Made by a program: the position numbers and the translations under genes. From Linum tenue (Eukaryota; Streptophyta; Magnoliopsida; Malpighiales; Linaceae), in contig CAMGYJ010000008.1 in NCBI GenBank assembly GCA_946122785.1, positions 59,192,877 to 59,256,876 on the forward strand: DNA of 64,000 nucleotides, in the 5' to 3' direction. The notes below the pieces were generated by a model. That model was not told the origin of the DNA. It worked only from the letters and a program-made list of their open reading frames with translations, and ran no database searches. Positions 41,970 through 52,324 of this stretch are shown here, in pieces (within the stretch, counting starts at the first letter, position 1; each line of letters begins with the position of its first letter).

Positions 41970-43013
41970 CATCCAATAATATACAGTAGAGTTTTTTTGC
42001 AGTTCTGATTTCAACGAATTTTGCTACGATGAAGGGATTGCCCGTCATCAGACTGTTAGAGACACACCATAGCAGAATGGCGTTGCAGAAAGGATGAACC
42101 AGAAATTGTTGGAGAGAGCAAGGTGCATGCTCTCTAATGCTGGACAATAGAGGAGGTTCTGGGTAGAAGTAGTAAACATGGTGTGCTGCCTCATCAACCG
42201 TGGACCTCACACAGGTATCGAGTACAAAACTCCTTATGAGGTGTGGTATGGTAAGCCTGCTGATTACTCTTCATGGAAAGTTTGTGGTTATCCTATTTAC
42301 TATCATGTGGATGAGGGTAAGTTGAATCCAAGAGCAAAAAAGGGTGTTGTGTGGGTTTTGGAGATGGAGTTAAGGGATTTCGAGTCTGGTCACCTTCTGA
42401 GCGTAGAGTTATACTTAGCAGGAATGTGATATTGGATGGGAAGTCTATGTTTAACCCCATGTTGAAGGTTATTGTTGTTGGAGATAGCAGGAATGTTGAT
42501 AAAGAGGTGGAGCTGCAAACTCTCAAAGAGAGTGAGTTTGAGTACCTCCACAGAGGTATGGCTTCAATGACATGGTGGCGTATGCTTTTCGGATTGATGA
42601 AGATGTGGATGCGGGTGAACCACAGTCCTGCAAAGAAGAATTTTTTTGTGGCGAAGCCGCTTAGTGGCTTGCTGCAATAGGAGACGAGATGGAATCCCAT
42701 GACAGGAATTAGACTTGGGAGTTGGTCAAACACCCACAGGGAAGAAAGATTGTTACAAACAAGTGGATCTACAAGAAGAAGGAATGAATAACTTCTAAAG
42801 AGGGCATTAAATTTAAAGCTCGGATAGTTTCAAGAGGCTTCTCGCAGAGGGAAGGAGTTGACTACAATGAGATTTTCTCACTAGTGGTCAGACACACTTC
42901 GATCCGGGTGCTACTAGCAATAATGGCACATTATGACTTGGAGATCGAGCATCTAGACGTGAAGACAGCTTTTCTACATGGAGAGTTGGAGGAAAACGTT
43001 TACATGAATCCGC
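41970..43013 (+). pseudogene. Ty1/copia integrase-RT remnant (Tork-like)
   Basis: Integrase end: SSDFNEFCYDEGIARHQTV, then QNGVAERMNQKLLERARCML, then INRGPHTGIEYKTPYEVW and KPADYSSWKVCGYP. After a frame change it continues GDGVKGFRVWSPSERRVILS. The RT start has EGVDYNEIFSLVVRHTSIRV and HLDVKTAFLHGELEENVYM, where homology stops at 43013. Stops and two frameshifts make it dead. The 5' part and the rest of RT are missing. Confidence 0.88.
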
Positions 43014-43920
43014 TAGACGCACGAAGAAGAAGAAGGTCTAGGGGGTGGCATGACTGGCTTCATCCCTCCATGGTCTCCACTTACTTCCATGAAAATGGAA
43101 GAGGAACAGAAAAGGGATCAAGAGGAACGAGGAATGAGAAACGAAGAACTAAAAATGGCCCCTTTACTATTTTCATTTTAGGATTTAAGTGTTCATGGGT
43201 CGGGTTGGGTTGGGGAAGTTGATGTGGCGGGTTTCCTGACGTGGCGAGTTGGGTTTTACCACTTCTAGCCCAAAATGACGCTGACTAGGCGATTTCGTTA
43301 GCCATGTTAGCACATAATGGAGACCATTAACGGAGTTGGACGGAGACTAACGGAGAGTGACTAAATGTGGACTGTTTCAGTAATTCAATCGACCTTTATT
43401 GATATTAATTTTCCCCAGTGACTAAACATGACATGATTTAGTAAACCCAATGACCAAACTTGGAATTAACCCAAAATATAAGTAACCAAATATGAACATT
43501 CTGGTCAACGGGCGGTTATAAACTAGTTTAGTTAATAGAAAAAAATTAAAACTACGACCCCCAGTCAAAAATCCTTGCTTCCAGAGTGATGTGTGGTGTT
43601 TGGGCAAAATTTTTGGTTTTTGGCCCAAATGAGAAAACTAGCCATTCTAAAGTTAAATATATTAAATATAGTTTTTCTCTTCCCTCAATTAGAACCACAA
43701 TCGTATGTCTCTCATTCCCGCACCAAATCGACGGTACCAAAATGAAGAAGCGACAGGCTGAGGAAGAGGAGGTTGTGGCCGGATTGGTGAATTCTAAGTC
43801 GACGATAGGGTCTTCGAGCATGTTTCTGGGCGAGCAGCAGAAAATGGGCTTCCTCGAGCGTCCGAATGTCAGGAAGCAGGTCACTAGGTTGACATACACT
43901 ATGAGGATGTTGATGTGACT
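43014..43920. other. Unassigned segment between copia fragments
   Basis: There is no recognisable element. A run of TTAACGGAGTTGGACGG-type words (43320-43370) is typical of plant intergenic repeats. An ORF whose later methionine starts MKKRQAEEEEVVAGLVNSK (43742-43918) has no motif that I recognise. It could be a captured exon or chance. Confidence 0.35.
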
Positions 43921-44131
43921 TAAATCAGACTATCAGCCGCTATGATTGAAAGTCACGGAGGTCTCAATGTTATTTGGGTTCGGATTCTAGAACTGATTGT
44001 AACCGCTTCTCATACTCCTCTGTAATTAGTATCTCCTCGAAGTATAGTGAAACTGGCTCTCTCTTGTCCGTGGACTAGCTAACACACATTGTGTTACTGG
44101 ATCACGTAAATCGTGTGTCGTGTGTCGTGTG

Positions 44132-44217
<86 letters not shown>

Positions 44218-44260
44218 GTGTGTGTGTGCTTTTGTTTTCTTGCATTGTCGAATCCTCTAA
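43921..44260 (+). repeat. Copia LTR 3' portion
   Basis: GAAACTGGCTCTCTCTTGTC, CGTGGACTAG and GGATCACGTAAATCGTGTG are typical of the R-U5 part of Tork/Tnt1-type LTRs. A gag start of the same lineage follows, which supports the call. The LTR start and primer site were not found. Confidence 0.6.
44134..44228 (+). repeat. (TG)n microsatellite
   Basis: About 47 TG dinucleotides with one C interruption (44213) arise from the repeated GTGTCGTGTGTCG end of the copia LTR. Confidence 0.97.
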
Positions 44261-44344
44261 TTTCCTGATCCGTATAGCAACAGTCGGGACAAGTGGCACT
44301 AGTTGGAATTTAAGCTAGGGTTTCGATTCTGAAGAAGGACAACG

Positions 44345-44558
44345 GTAAGCATGAAGATCGAGAACTTGACGGGGAAGAAAGTTTCGGTTTATGGCAGATC
44401 AAGATATAGGCTTTATTGAAACAACAAGGGTCATGATGCCCGCTGTTTGCGCAACAAAAGAAAGCAATGGTCGATGATGATGAGTGAAATACGGTGGAGG
44501 AGAAGGCCCACTCGACCATCATGATATCGATGTATGATGAAAGACTCTGTATCCCTTC
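44345..44558 (+). pseudogene. Tork-type copia gag N-terminal remnant
   Basis: Across two frames the sequence reads KIENLTGKK and SFGLWQIKI, then ALLKQQG and EEKAHSTIMISMYDE. This matches the start of Tnt1-like gag (KFDG..SFSLWRIKM..LLKQQ; MEEKAHSTI). It ends at a junction near 44558 with an inverted copia integrase. Confidence 0.7.
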
Positions 44559-44565
44559 TGATTGC

Positions 44566-46800
44566 CTAGATATCCCACGAATCTACAAGGTCTCCCCCTT
44601 TCAGCGAACTTGTCCAGACCATGATGCGTATCTTTGGCATAAACAAGGCACCCAAAGTTACGAATGTGGGATTAAGTGGGAGGTTAGTTGGGGAGAATCT
44701 CGAAAGCATTCTTTTGGGAAGTGACCAGCGACAGAAGCTAGTTGATAATATAGGCGGCGGTAACAACATACTCACCCAAAAATGCACCGGGAGACCAGCA
44801 TGGAACATCAGTGCTCGGGCTATCTCCAAAAGATGATGATGTTTACGTTCTACCGCGTCGTTCTATTGCGGCGTATCAGTGCTAGAGGTCTGTATTATAA
44901 TACCCTTCTCATCATAGTAAGCACGAAGGGAGTTTGACTGAAACTCGAGCCCATTATCTGCCTAAATACGACGCACAGTTTTCCCATACTAACTATTAGC
45001 AATTTCATAGTGCAACTTGATTTATCACTCAACGTCAGACTTAAATTTCATAAGATAAACCCACGTGGAGAGACTTTAAACATCGACCACGGTGAGAAAG
45101 TATCGCGACCAATCCAACGCCGGTGTCTTATACGACCGCCATATGTCAACGTGAAGAAGATCAAAGCAACACAAAGTTCTTATTGAGCTATGAAGAAAAG
45201 AAGTTCGTGCTTGTTTAGCACTTAAACATGAATCACACTGCATAGTATGCCGAGGATCACAATTATAACACATAAAATTCTGTAATAAAATCAACTTATC
45301 AACAGAAGGATGCCCTAGTTTAGCGTGCTAAAGATCTGTCGACTGTGCTCGACTAACCATCTTGCATTCTTGACGGAGAGAACCACCGGAAACCCGACTG
45401 AGACAGTAGAGCCCGTTTCAAAGCATACCGACACCAATCAGCATGCTGGAAGGTAAGGCTTGGATCACAGAGAAGTCATGAATGAATACCCTTGCGACCT
45501 TATGATCCCTAGTTAAGCGAATCACTGAAAATAAGTTACGTTTGAAATCCGACACATGTAAAACCCAATTTAGGCGAAGGGACTCGGATAACTGAACTGA
45601 ACCAACCCTACGTACAGGGACACATGTACCATTTGGAATCTGAATCAACTTAATTCAACCAACGTGCATCCCAAACTTTATGCTCATTACAACCAGAATC
45701 AATTAACCACTCACATAGATTAGGGGTATTACCCTCCATATGTAATTTGGAATCGACATGTGTTTCTGGAGAAGATGTCTACAAGAATTGCTTGAGGTGG
45801 GCAAATTGAGCCGCAGTGAGATCTGGTATGGGGCTGCTATCCGCGAGTTTAGGCTCGACGTGAGCTGCTTCAGGCGGCGTGGGTATTCGACGAACAATCG
45901 TCACTCGACTTGACGGGAGGGTGACCAGGTGAATATCCCACAAGATGATAACAAGTCTCGCGTAGATGGACCAGCTTGTCAAAATTAGTGCACCGCAGCC
46001 TCTCATGATCATCCTTCAAGTCCTTGTCGACCTGGGCTTGGAAAACTGTAGTGTCTACAGCTGGAGGTCGGCCAATAGTGAGCAAGCGATGTTGTTCTTC
46101 AACCGAAACCTATTGATATGGTCGGTCAGAGTGGGGGTGGGGTGAGTGCTCAGAATTTGTGACCTGACGACAACATAACCATCGTCCAAACAATGCAAAA
46201 AAATCGAAGAATCTCTTCGTCTCTTATTTTGCCTGGTGTTGAGAGATCAAGTCACAGCGGCCGCCGCCATAAGTGCACCTCGAGCAAACACAACAAGGAG
46301 TTACACTAAAAAAAATTAGCTTATCCCAGTAGAACCGCAGCTTGGTGTAAAAGGCTATGGAGAGCTTTTCTTGTCACAAGGAGCTGATCAAGCGGCGCAA
46401 TTCATAAGCACACTGCACCAAACCCTTGCTAAAACGCTTCTGCAAATCAGTCCAGATGTCACGAGTTGTGGCAGCCATCCAAACATTGTTCCCCACTTTC
46501 GGTGACATCACGGTCTTGAGCCAACCCTTAAGAATCGCACGCCTCTTGGCGACGCAGAGTACCAGCCTTTGCACGAGGTAAAGTGCCATCAACAAAGGCC
46601 TTTTTTTGCTATGAGAGCTTCAGTAAGGTCATTAACCCACTCTCCATCATTCAGATCGGTGAGTAATTCAACCAAAGAGCTGTGCCGGATTCTTAGAGGG
46701 ATGACGGTAGATGGGAGAGTTGATCGGAATTACCTCGTCACATAGGGTTTTGCCACCAGACCCGGTACTCTTAGACTCTTCGTCCTTGCCCATGATGAAC
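44566..46800 (-). pseudogene. Ty1/copia gag-protease-integrase remnant
   Basis: From right to left these parts are visible: gag (WMAATTRDIWTDLQKRFSKG, UBN2 type), a zinc-knuckle region with a lost cysteine (RLRCTNFDKLVHLRETCYHL), and protease (WLIDSGCNEHKV, where DSGA is usual). Then come the gag-pre-integrase block (TMQCDSCLSAKQART) and the integrase core (FDLLHVDIWRSYKTPALD, RYFLTVVDV, LEIARALMFHAGLP). The YHLVGYSPGHP knuckle and gag type suggest a Retrofit/Ivana-like lineage, different from the neighbouring Tork fragments. Many stops are present, and RT is missing beyond the 44558 junction. Confidence 0.85.
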
Positions 46801-46823
46801 CAACACTGAAGGTAGGGATGTTA

Positions 46824-46836
46824 TTGCTCTGATACA
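46824..46836 (-). promoter_or_regulatory. Initiator-Met primer binding site of the minus-strand copia
   Basis: The complement reads TGTATCAGAGCAA and lies just upstream of the gag start on the minus strand, as expected for copia. Confidence 0.75.
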
Positions 46837-46841
46837 ATGTA

Positions 46842-47181
46842 AAAGGCTGGTTTGACTGTGAGGTCTCGTGTTCAAGTCCCCACAGCCCCCATTATTAACC
46901 GTTGATTAAAGTATATGGTATGTTCTACCTGTGCAAGCTTCAACCCCAAGTAAGTTGGCTTTCGTTTGAGGGTGCGTGTTACAAAGTGGAATAGATCCAT
47001 ATATGGACCTCTCCCAACAAATTGACTTATTGGGATGAACTGATTTATAATATTTTATTTTGGCGATATAGTATGTCTTTGTTAGTTTGCGGCAGCCGCA
47101 ACAAAAGGATCCTCCACCGGCACACTTGGTGGTTGCCGCACTACCAAGCATGGATAGGTCATTATGGCTTGCGGCGACACT
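46842..47181. other. Copia LTR-like segment, limits unclear
   Basis: This should contain the 5' LTR of the minus-strand copia. On the minus strand it has TTGTTGGGAGAGGTCCATATA-type promoter-like sequence, but LTR termini could not be matched to a partner. Confidence 0.35.
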
Positions 47182-47541
47182 TCAATCGAAGGGGGGGGTG
47201 GATCGTCCTTTTTCTACGACGTCCATGGCCAATTGCTTGATCTCTTCCTCCTCCTGCATCTCGTCTATGACGGTTGATGGCAGTGGAATAGGTTTCTCCA
47301 TGATTGCCAGAATAGAAGCGGCCTCCACCAGTGTAAATAATAGCAACACCTTAGTTGAAGCATCGTCGAGATGTCTTCTTGCTGCAGAGTCCATGGCTAG
47401 CGGCATGGTCCCTTCCTTTGCCGACGTCTCTACTATGGTTGTGAGTGGTAGTGAATCAGGCTTCTCAGACGTAATGTAGACTTCCTCTGCCGCGATCACT
47501 GCGTTTTTCTTATCCTCCACCTCTACGCCACTCTCATGCAA
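47182..47541 (-). CDS. Hypothetical 119-codon ORF beside a short LTR
   Basis: The translation (MHESGVEVEDKKNAVIAAEE...) is acidic in the middle (DEMQEEEEIKQ) and has no domain that I recognise. It lies downstream, on the minus strand, of a primer site and a 297-bp LTR, so it could be the first coding part of a short or non-autonomous element. An alternative plus-strand frame is also open here, so coding is uncertain. Confidence 0.3.
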   Translation of the reverse strand: MHESGVEVEDKKNAVIAAEEVYITSEKPDSLPLTTIVETSAKEGTMPLAMDSAARRHLDDASTKVLLLFTLVEAASILAIMEKPIPLPSTVIDEMQEEEEIKQLAMDVVEKGRSTPPFD

Positions 47542-47606
47542 GCCTTCTACGAACTGTAAGTACTTCTAGAATGCACCTTCCATCGAGACTATGAAAAGTT
47601 CAACGC

Positions 47607-47620
47607 GGCTTTGATACCAA
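47607..47620 (-). promoter_or_regulatory. Primer binding site next to the 297-bp LTR
   Basis: The complement reads TTGGTATCAAAGCC, one base off the usual initiator-Met site TTGGTATCAGAGCC, two bases from the LTR end. Confidence 0.7.
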
Positions 47621-47622
47621 TT

Positions 47623-47919
47623 TGTTATAGGCGTGGATCTTGGGCACACAAGTTTGCATAACAAGATAGAGTTTAAAAAGAGATTAACACTGGTTGAGAG
47701 GATAATTGGAAGAATTGAGGGATCTAGAGTTGGAGAATAGGGTTCTTGGAAGAAAGTAGAGAGAAGAGGGATAATTTTGACAATACTTTGATAAGGTTTT
47801 TCCCTTATATCTCTAATGATAGAACTAAAGTACAATATATAGACTCTAACATGAACCCTAATCGACTAAACCTAATAAAATGCTAAACTGCCCTTAACCT
47901 AGTAATCGTACCCTCAACA
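47623..47919 (-). repeat. Short 297-bp LTR
   Basis: On the minus strand it runs TGTTGAGGGTACG...CGCCTATAACA, with matching TGTT/AACA ends and the primer site after its end. No second copy lies in the window, so it is a single surviving 5' LTR of a copia or TRIM-like element. Confidence 0.7.
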
Positions 47920-48214
47920 CATTTTGAGGTACATGACAGGATTTTTGACGTCGAGTTAAGGGGCAGTTGTTTTGGTTTGTGCATTTTTCAATGGTGAGAT
48001 TGTGAATTGCCCATTCTCCCTTCCATGTGCATACTTTGCATTCAAGTATGTGTATCTCGGCCTCTGTTGTCCCTTGTTTCTGAAATTCTTACAATGGATG
48101 ATGCATATTTGATTATTAAGTATAAATTTTCTACTTCGGGATAAGGCTAAGATGTTTCTTCTATGTAATTTTGAAAATCTATTCTTACATGAGATTATTA
48201 TGCTTCATGATTGA

Positions 48215-49370
48215 ATGTTTGAACAGAAAGAACCTTTGAGTTTAGCTGTGAAATCGGCAGACCTAATGATGGATTTTGCTCTAAAATTGATGCTCCAAAC
48301 GCTTTTTTGGTACCGTGGTGCACCTTTCCATATCGCTTATCTGATTGTGCACTCATTATATATGTTTATGCATGTCATAACACAATCTGCAAACATCCCG
48401 AATTTGAGGCATTCTTTGAACGAGAATGCCCAACTTGTTAGGGATGCCTTACATCCCATGTAGTTTCCATTCAAGGCCAACAACGGTCGCATGCATTTGT
48501 GACAGGTCTGGACTCAACCTGCCAAACTAAAGGTATGTAGAAAGCATCGTGTGCTAAACACAAAGGATGAGCAGGATGGACCTTTTGTCGCCATCTCTAG
48601 CTCTTCGCAGCTCCTTTCCAGATATACGAATGATGGGCACTGGGAAGCATTTCTCAAAGTGGAAGGATGGAGGACACCCCTTAATAAACATCTGAATGAG
48701 AATGGCCTCTTCGAATTATTCAACATGGCTAGTAGCTTTTATGCTCGGCTTTCTGAGGAGTTTATGTCCTCATTCGTGCTTCTTTATATGATAACCGACA
48801 TCATTGCACCTTGCCTATCCAGCCAACTTGGGAGTCATGTCTTTGAGGATAGCTATGATTCACTAGATGAAAAAGTTGGAGTTTCTCTGACTCACCCGAA
48901 GTTTAGCCCTGTCACAAAGGTCTAGCTCGAACCTACAGAGACGAGGGAGGAGCTAGTTAAGCATCAGCGAACCACTTGGGTCAAGCTGGCTGGAATGACG
49001 GGATCTTTCAATCTGTCCACCATAGCTACTTTGGATATGACCGGCTCCTTCTGTCGATTTTTGCATTTCGTGGGGCATATCACTCTTTTCAATCTCCCCA
49101 TCGAAAGGAGAGAGAGGATCTTCCCCTTGGAGATGACATTATTCCAGGCTATTGTTCAACACTGCTGGCTTCATCTAGGGTGGTTTCTTGCACAAGCCTT
49201 CGCTCAATTGAGCGATGTCGCGTGTAAGCAGTTGTTCATAGGAGGGTTCATCGCTCGCATTGTTGATCATATTCATGCACACCCAACTGAATAGGAACAA
49301 CCTTTGTGGGATAGGTTGGGTGGAATCAAAACACTCATCCCCAACCCTGCCCGACTAGTCACTCCGAACC
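48215..49370 (+). pseudogene. Athila-like 3' ORF (env-like / putative plant transposon protein) remnant
   Basis: Two open segments in different frames fit one gene. 48551-48925 has GHWEAFLKVEGWRTPLNKHL, FNMASSFYARLSEEFMSSFV and SHVFEDSYDSLDEKVGV. 48995-49294 has FLHFVGHITLFNLPIERRER, TLFQAIVQHCWLHLGWFLAQ and QLFIGGFIARIVDHIHAHP. The order (an L-x-EFL.SF segment, then a block with I..FA.......LF+..LI..+) resembles the third ORF of Athila elements, often called env-like. No signal peptide or transmembrane segment is evident. The assignment rests on pattern, not on an identified motif. Confidence 0.45.
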
Positions 49371-50848
49371 ATATTGCTAGTTAAAAAGCGAATCTCAAGT
49401 CTTCCACCTGCCCTCATTTCAAGAATCGGAACAAAGGTGCTAAACACATACCCTTGATTTGATGGATAATTTTGTACCACCAGGATATAAGATACCTCAA
49501 TCACAGCTATACTTGGGTCAATGTAGCTTGATAACAGCGTGGACATTTTTGCTCAAATGGGTTGACAAGAAACTAATCAAATCACTCTCCTAATAAAAGT
49601 GATTGAGTTGGGCACCTATTGTTAGAATCAATGGGCGAATATGCACAATTGGATGCAAAGTTTTGAAACCTACTTCGTGCGCCCTCCGCATTGATTTTCT
49701 AGGACTTTTCAAAGAATGATATCTCGGACCTTCTAGGAAACGACTCATTCACTCATGTGAGTGACAGGTAGGTAGGTAGCTTCTCTACCTAGCTCTAAGG
49801 CACTAAAGATAGAACGCTCCATGGGAGGCAATCCTTGTCTGACTTCTAATTTATAGACATTAAACAAACGTATTGACAAAAGATATCTTGATTTCGTGTT
49901 CGAGCAAACCAATCATCAAGGAACTAGTCGGTTGGCACGCATATCAACAATATAATAATTTCGTTCTACCTTTCCCTATACTCCTAGTTCGGTCCAATGG
50001 GGACATTGTCCCATTTAAAGTGTGGGGTGGGATTTAGGTACATATCAGGTGTTATGAATGTTCATGCATATGGGAAAGTGTGGTTCCTATCAGACACGTG
50101 AAGTTAAACAAACCTCAATTTGGTGGAAACTTTGCAATGGGTCACGGCCATGGATCACACCTTGTGAGCGTGTGCACGGGTTGCTTCGTGGCCGTGACAT
50201 TGGTCGTGAATCGTTCAACAATTTTAATTCCCAATCGTCAAATCTAGAAAATGTCTTTTGATTTTCATGAGTTGGCTCACAACCATGATGATGATGGGAT
50301 GACCCTTCAAATTTACTCAAATGCTTATTCTGTGTAGGGGAAAATACTTTTGTGTGTGCAATTGTGCAAAAGTTAATCAAATGCTAAGTCAGGTCAAATC
50401 TGACTAGGGGACCACTTTAAAGCCATAGGGGACGTCAAAATCAAATTGCTGGAGCTAGGATTGAAAGACAGGACGATGCCTTGAAGAAACAGAGCCCGAA
50501 GTGCCATTTAGATGAAGAGAAACAACGAAAATGGTGCCATTTTAGTATTTTTTTTTTATTTGTCTATTCATTTGAGATCTTATGTCGACCTTGCACTCCT
50601 TTGAAGTGCAAGGATTTAAATCCAATTCGTTTAAGATGGGACTAGAAATAGCTTTCTTACTCTATCGAACATCATTCTATCAAACGGCGTGAGAAATATG
50701 AAGGGTCCTTGTCGCCCATTCTTTCGCGGTAAATTCTTTGACACAAGTTTGGATCTAAAGAAATAAGAAATTAGCAGCTTGAATGCCACTCATCATCGAA
50801 TGAAACATTGTTAGGAGACCGAGGGGGAGATTTCCTATGCAACACCTT
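49371..50848 (+). other. 3' noncoding region and possible LTR of an Athila-like element
   Basis: GGGGACATTGTCCCATTT and AAGTGTGGGGTGGGATTT (50018-50034) repeat the family layout of an ACA-TGTC block before a purine tract. What follows may be the start of an LTR. It has GGGTCACGGCCATGG and GTGGCCGTGAC words (50130-50205), but its end is not recognisable before element H begins. Confidence 0.45.
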
Positions 50849-52181
50849 TGATAGACCGTCATTTACACATGTTTTTACCTTCATACTTACACCGTTTGAG
50901 GTGTTGATTCTCGTGTTTTAGGCCGATTTCACGCTAGGTTGTGCTTGTTTGTGTTATTTCAGGTCCTAGTACGTGAATGAAGGCTTAGGAGCGAGTCTGG
51001 GGTCGATTGGACGAAGAACGGACGAATGGCGAGCTGTTTGGGGAGTGCACGGGCAGACCAGGGATGCTGCACGGCCGTGCACGGTTGCAAGTTGGCCGTG
51101 CACCTCATGCCGAGGCCATGCACGGCCAGACCCTGAAGCTTGCACGGCCGTGCACCTGGCCGTGCAAGATGGACGAAGGCAGACTTATTGATACGGCGCG
51201 TTTCAGGGTGCACGGCCAGAATGGTGTTGTGCACGGCCGTGCAACTCGGGAAAGCCGGTTTTAAAGCCTAATCCGAGCCAGAAGTGGGAGAATCGTGTTT
51301 TCAGAGCAAAAACAGAGCCCTAGAGAGAGAAAGTACGAAGAACACATCCTAGAAGCTGTCTTAGAACTGGATTTCATCGAATCGAGCTTGGAGATCGTCA
51401 TAGGAGTGGAAATCATCGTCCCGGAGCAGATTATCCTCATCGTTATGAGTATGACTAATCCGATTCTTGTTTTCTCTTCTCTCTCTATGGAGTAGAACCC
51501 TTCTCTCACTTGGGTATGAAGAACCCTAGTTCCTTGTGTTAGGGATTTGATTGTAATGACTTGGGATGATATTACTGTTTGATTTTAATCGAATGACGCA
51601 TGTTTATTGAATTGATTTGAGTCTGATCAGCTTTTCTCAATTTCTGCTGCAACCTGAGATAGATAGAATCTGATTGGGTTGTTAGAGCCTCTTCATTCGA
51701 TAGTAGGAGATTGGCTATACGAGAGTTAGCCAGTTTACTGCTTTGTACTGGTGTTCTTGGCGCCAGTAGTGGAGTTCTGTGTTCATAGCCTCAGCTTTCT
51801 ATCCCGGTGAAGACTAGTCGTATGCCGGGTAGTTAGACTGAGAGGGCTTGGTCAGCTTAAGAGATTCCAAGCTACTGTCGGATCTTCCGCAGTCTAATCA
51901 ACAGTAAATCAACCCAGGGAATTGCAATTGAACCTAACTAAGGGGCTAGGGGGACTCAATCCCGAGTGACTCTTGCCTGCTTTAGAAACCCGAACAATTT
52001 ACTGCTTTCTTGTTGCTTTTACTTTTCACAACAATCACTCGAACTAGTTTGCTAGATAATAGAGAATCACGGAGTAAACAGTAGATCTAGACCCCGGGTT
52101 GATAATTAAACTTGCCTGTTACTGCAGTCCCTTTCATTGGTTACACTTGGCAATTGTTAGGTGTTGTGTTTTAGCGTGTCA
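50849..52181 (+). repeat. 5' LTR of element H
   Basis: This 1333-bp LTR runs TGATAGACCGTCATTTACACATG...TTTAGCGTGTCA. The palindrome cluster at 51047-51245 holds several GTGCACGGCCGTGCAC-type units. Shared landmarks are TTTCAGGTCCTAG, CTATGGAGTAGAACCC and GTTTGCTAGATAAT. Confidence 0.9.
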
Positions 52182-52187
52182 AGTTTT

Positions 52188-52205
52188 TGGCGCCGTTGCC
52201 GGGGA
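52188..52205 (+). promoter_or_regulatory. tRNA-Asp primer binding site of element H
   Basis: TGGCGCCGTTGCCGGGGA is identical to that of element D and has the same six-base spacing from the LTR. Confidence 0.92.
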
Positions 52206-52324
52206 CCCTCTAGCTTATTGGGGAAACGTGATAATTTGTTACTCTAGCTTTTTCTTTATTGCATTTTTCTTTTCCACCTGTGTGCCTTCACGGGTTGTTT
52301 CTGCTGACTGTGAGCAGGTAGTGC

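Noticed and set aside
44091..44318. VCVCVC protein on the plus strand or THTHTH on the minus strand
   Set aside because: This is simply translation of the (TG)n microsatellite.
46856..46900. tRNA-like B box (GTGTTCAAGTCCCCACAG) suggesting a tRNA gene or SINE
   Set aside because: No A box or cloverleaf can be formed upstream, and there is no A/T tail. It lies in a copia leader/LTR region, so it is probably chance or an old scrap.
47087..47479. 130-codon plus-strand ORF
   Set aside because: It overlaps a minus-strand ORF that lies correctly behind an LTR and primer site. The plus-strand version has no such context.
48215..48463. Host gene exon preceded by an acceptor-like TTTGAACAG
   Set aside because: It could not be matched to any host protein. 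The following frames fit an Athila-like ORF better, so I kept it inside that remnant at low confidence.
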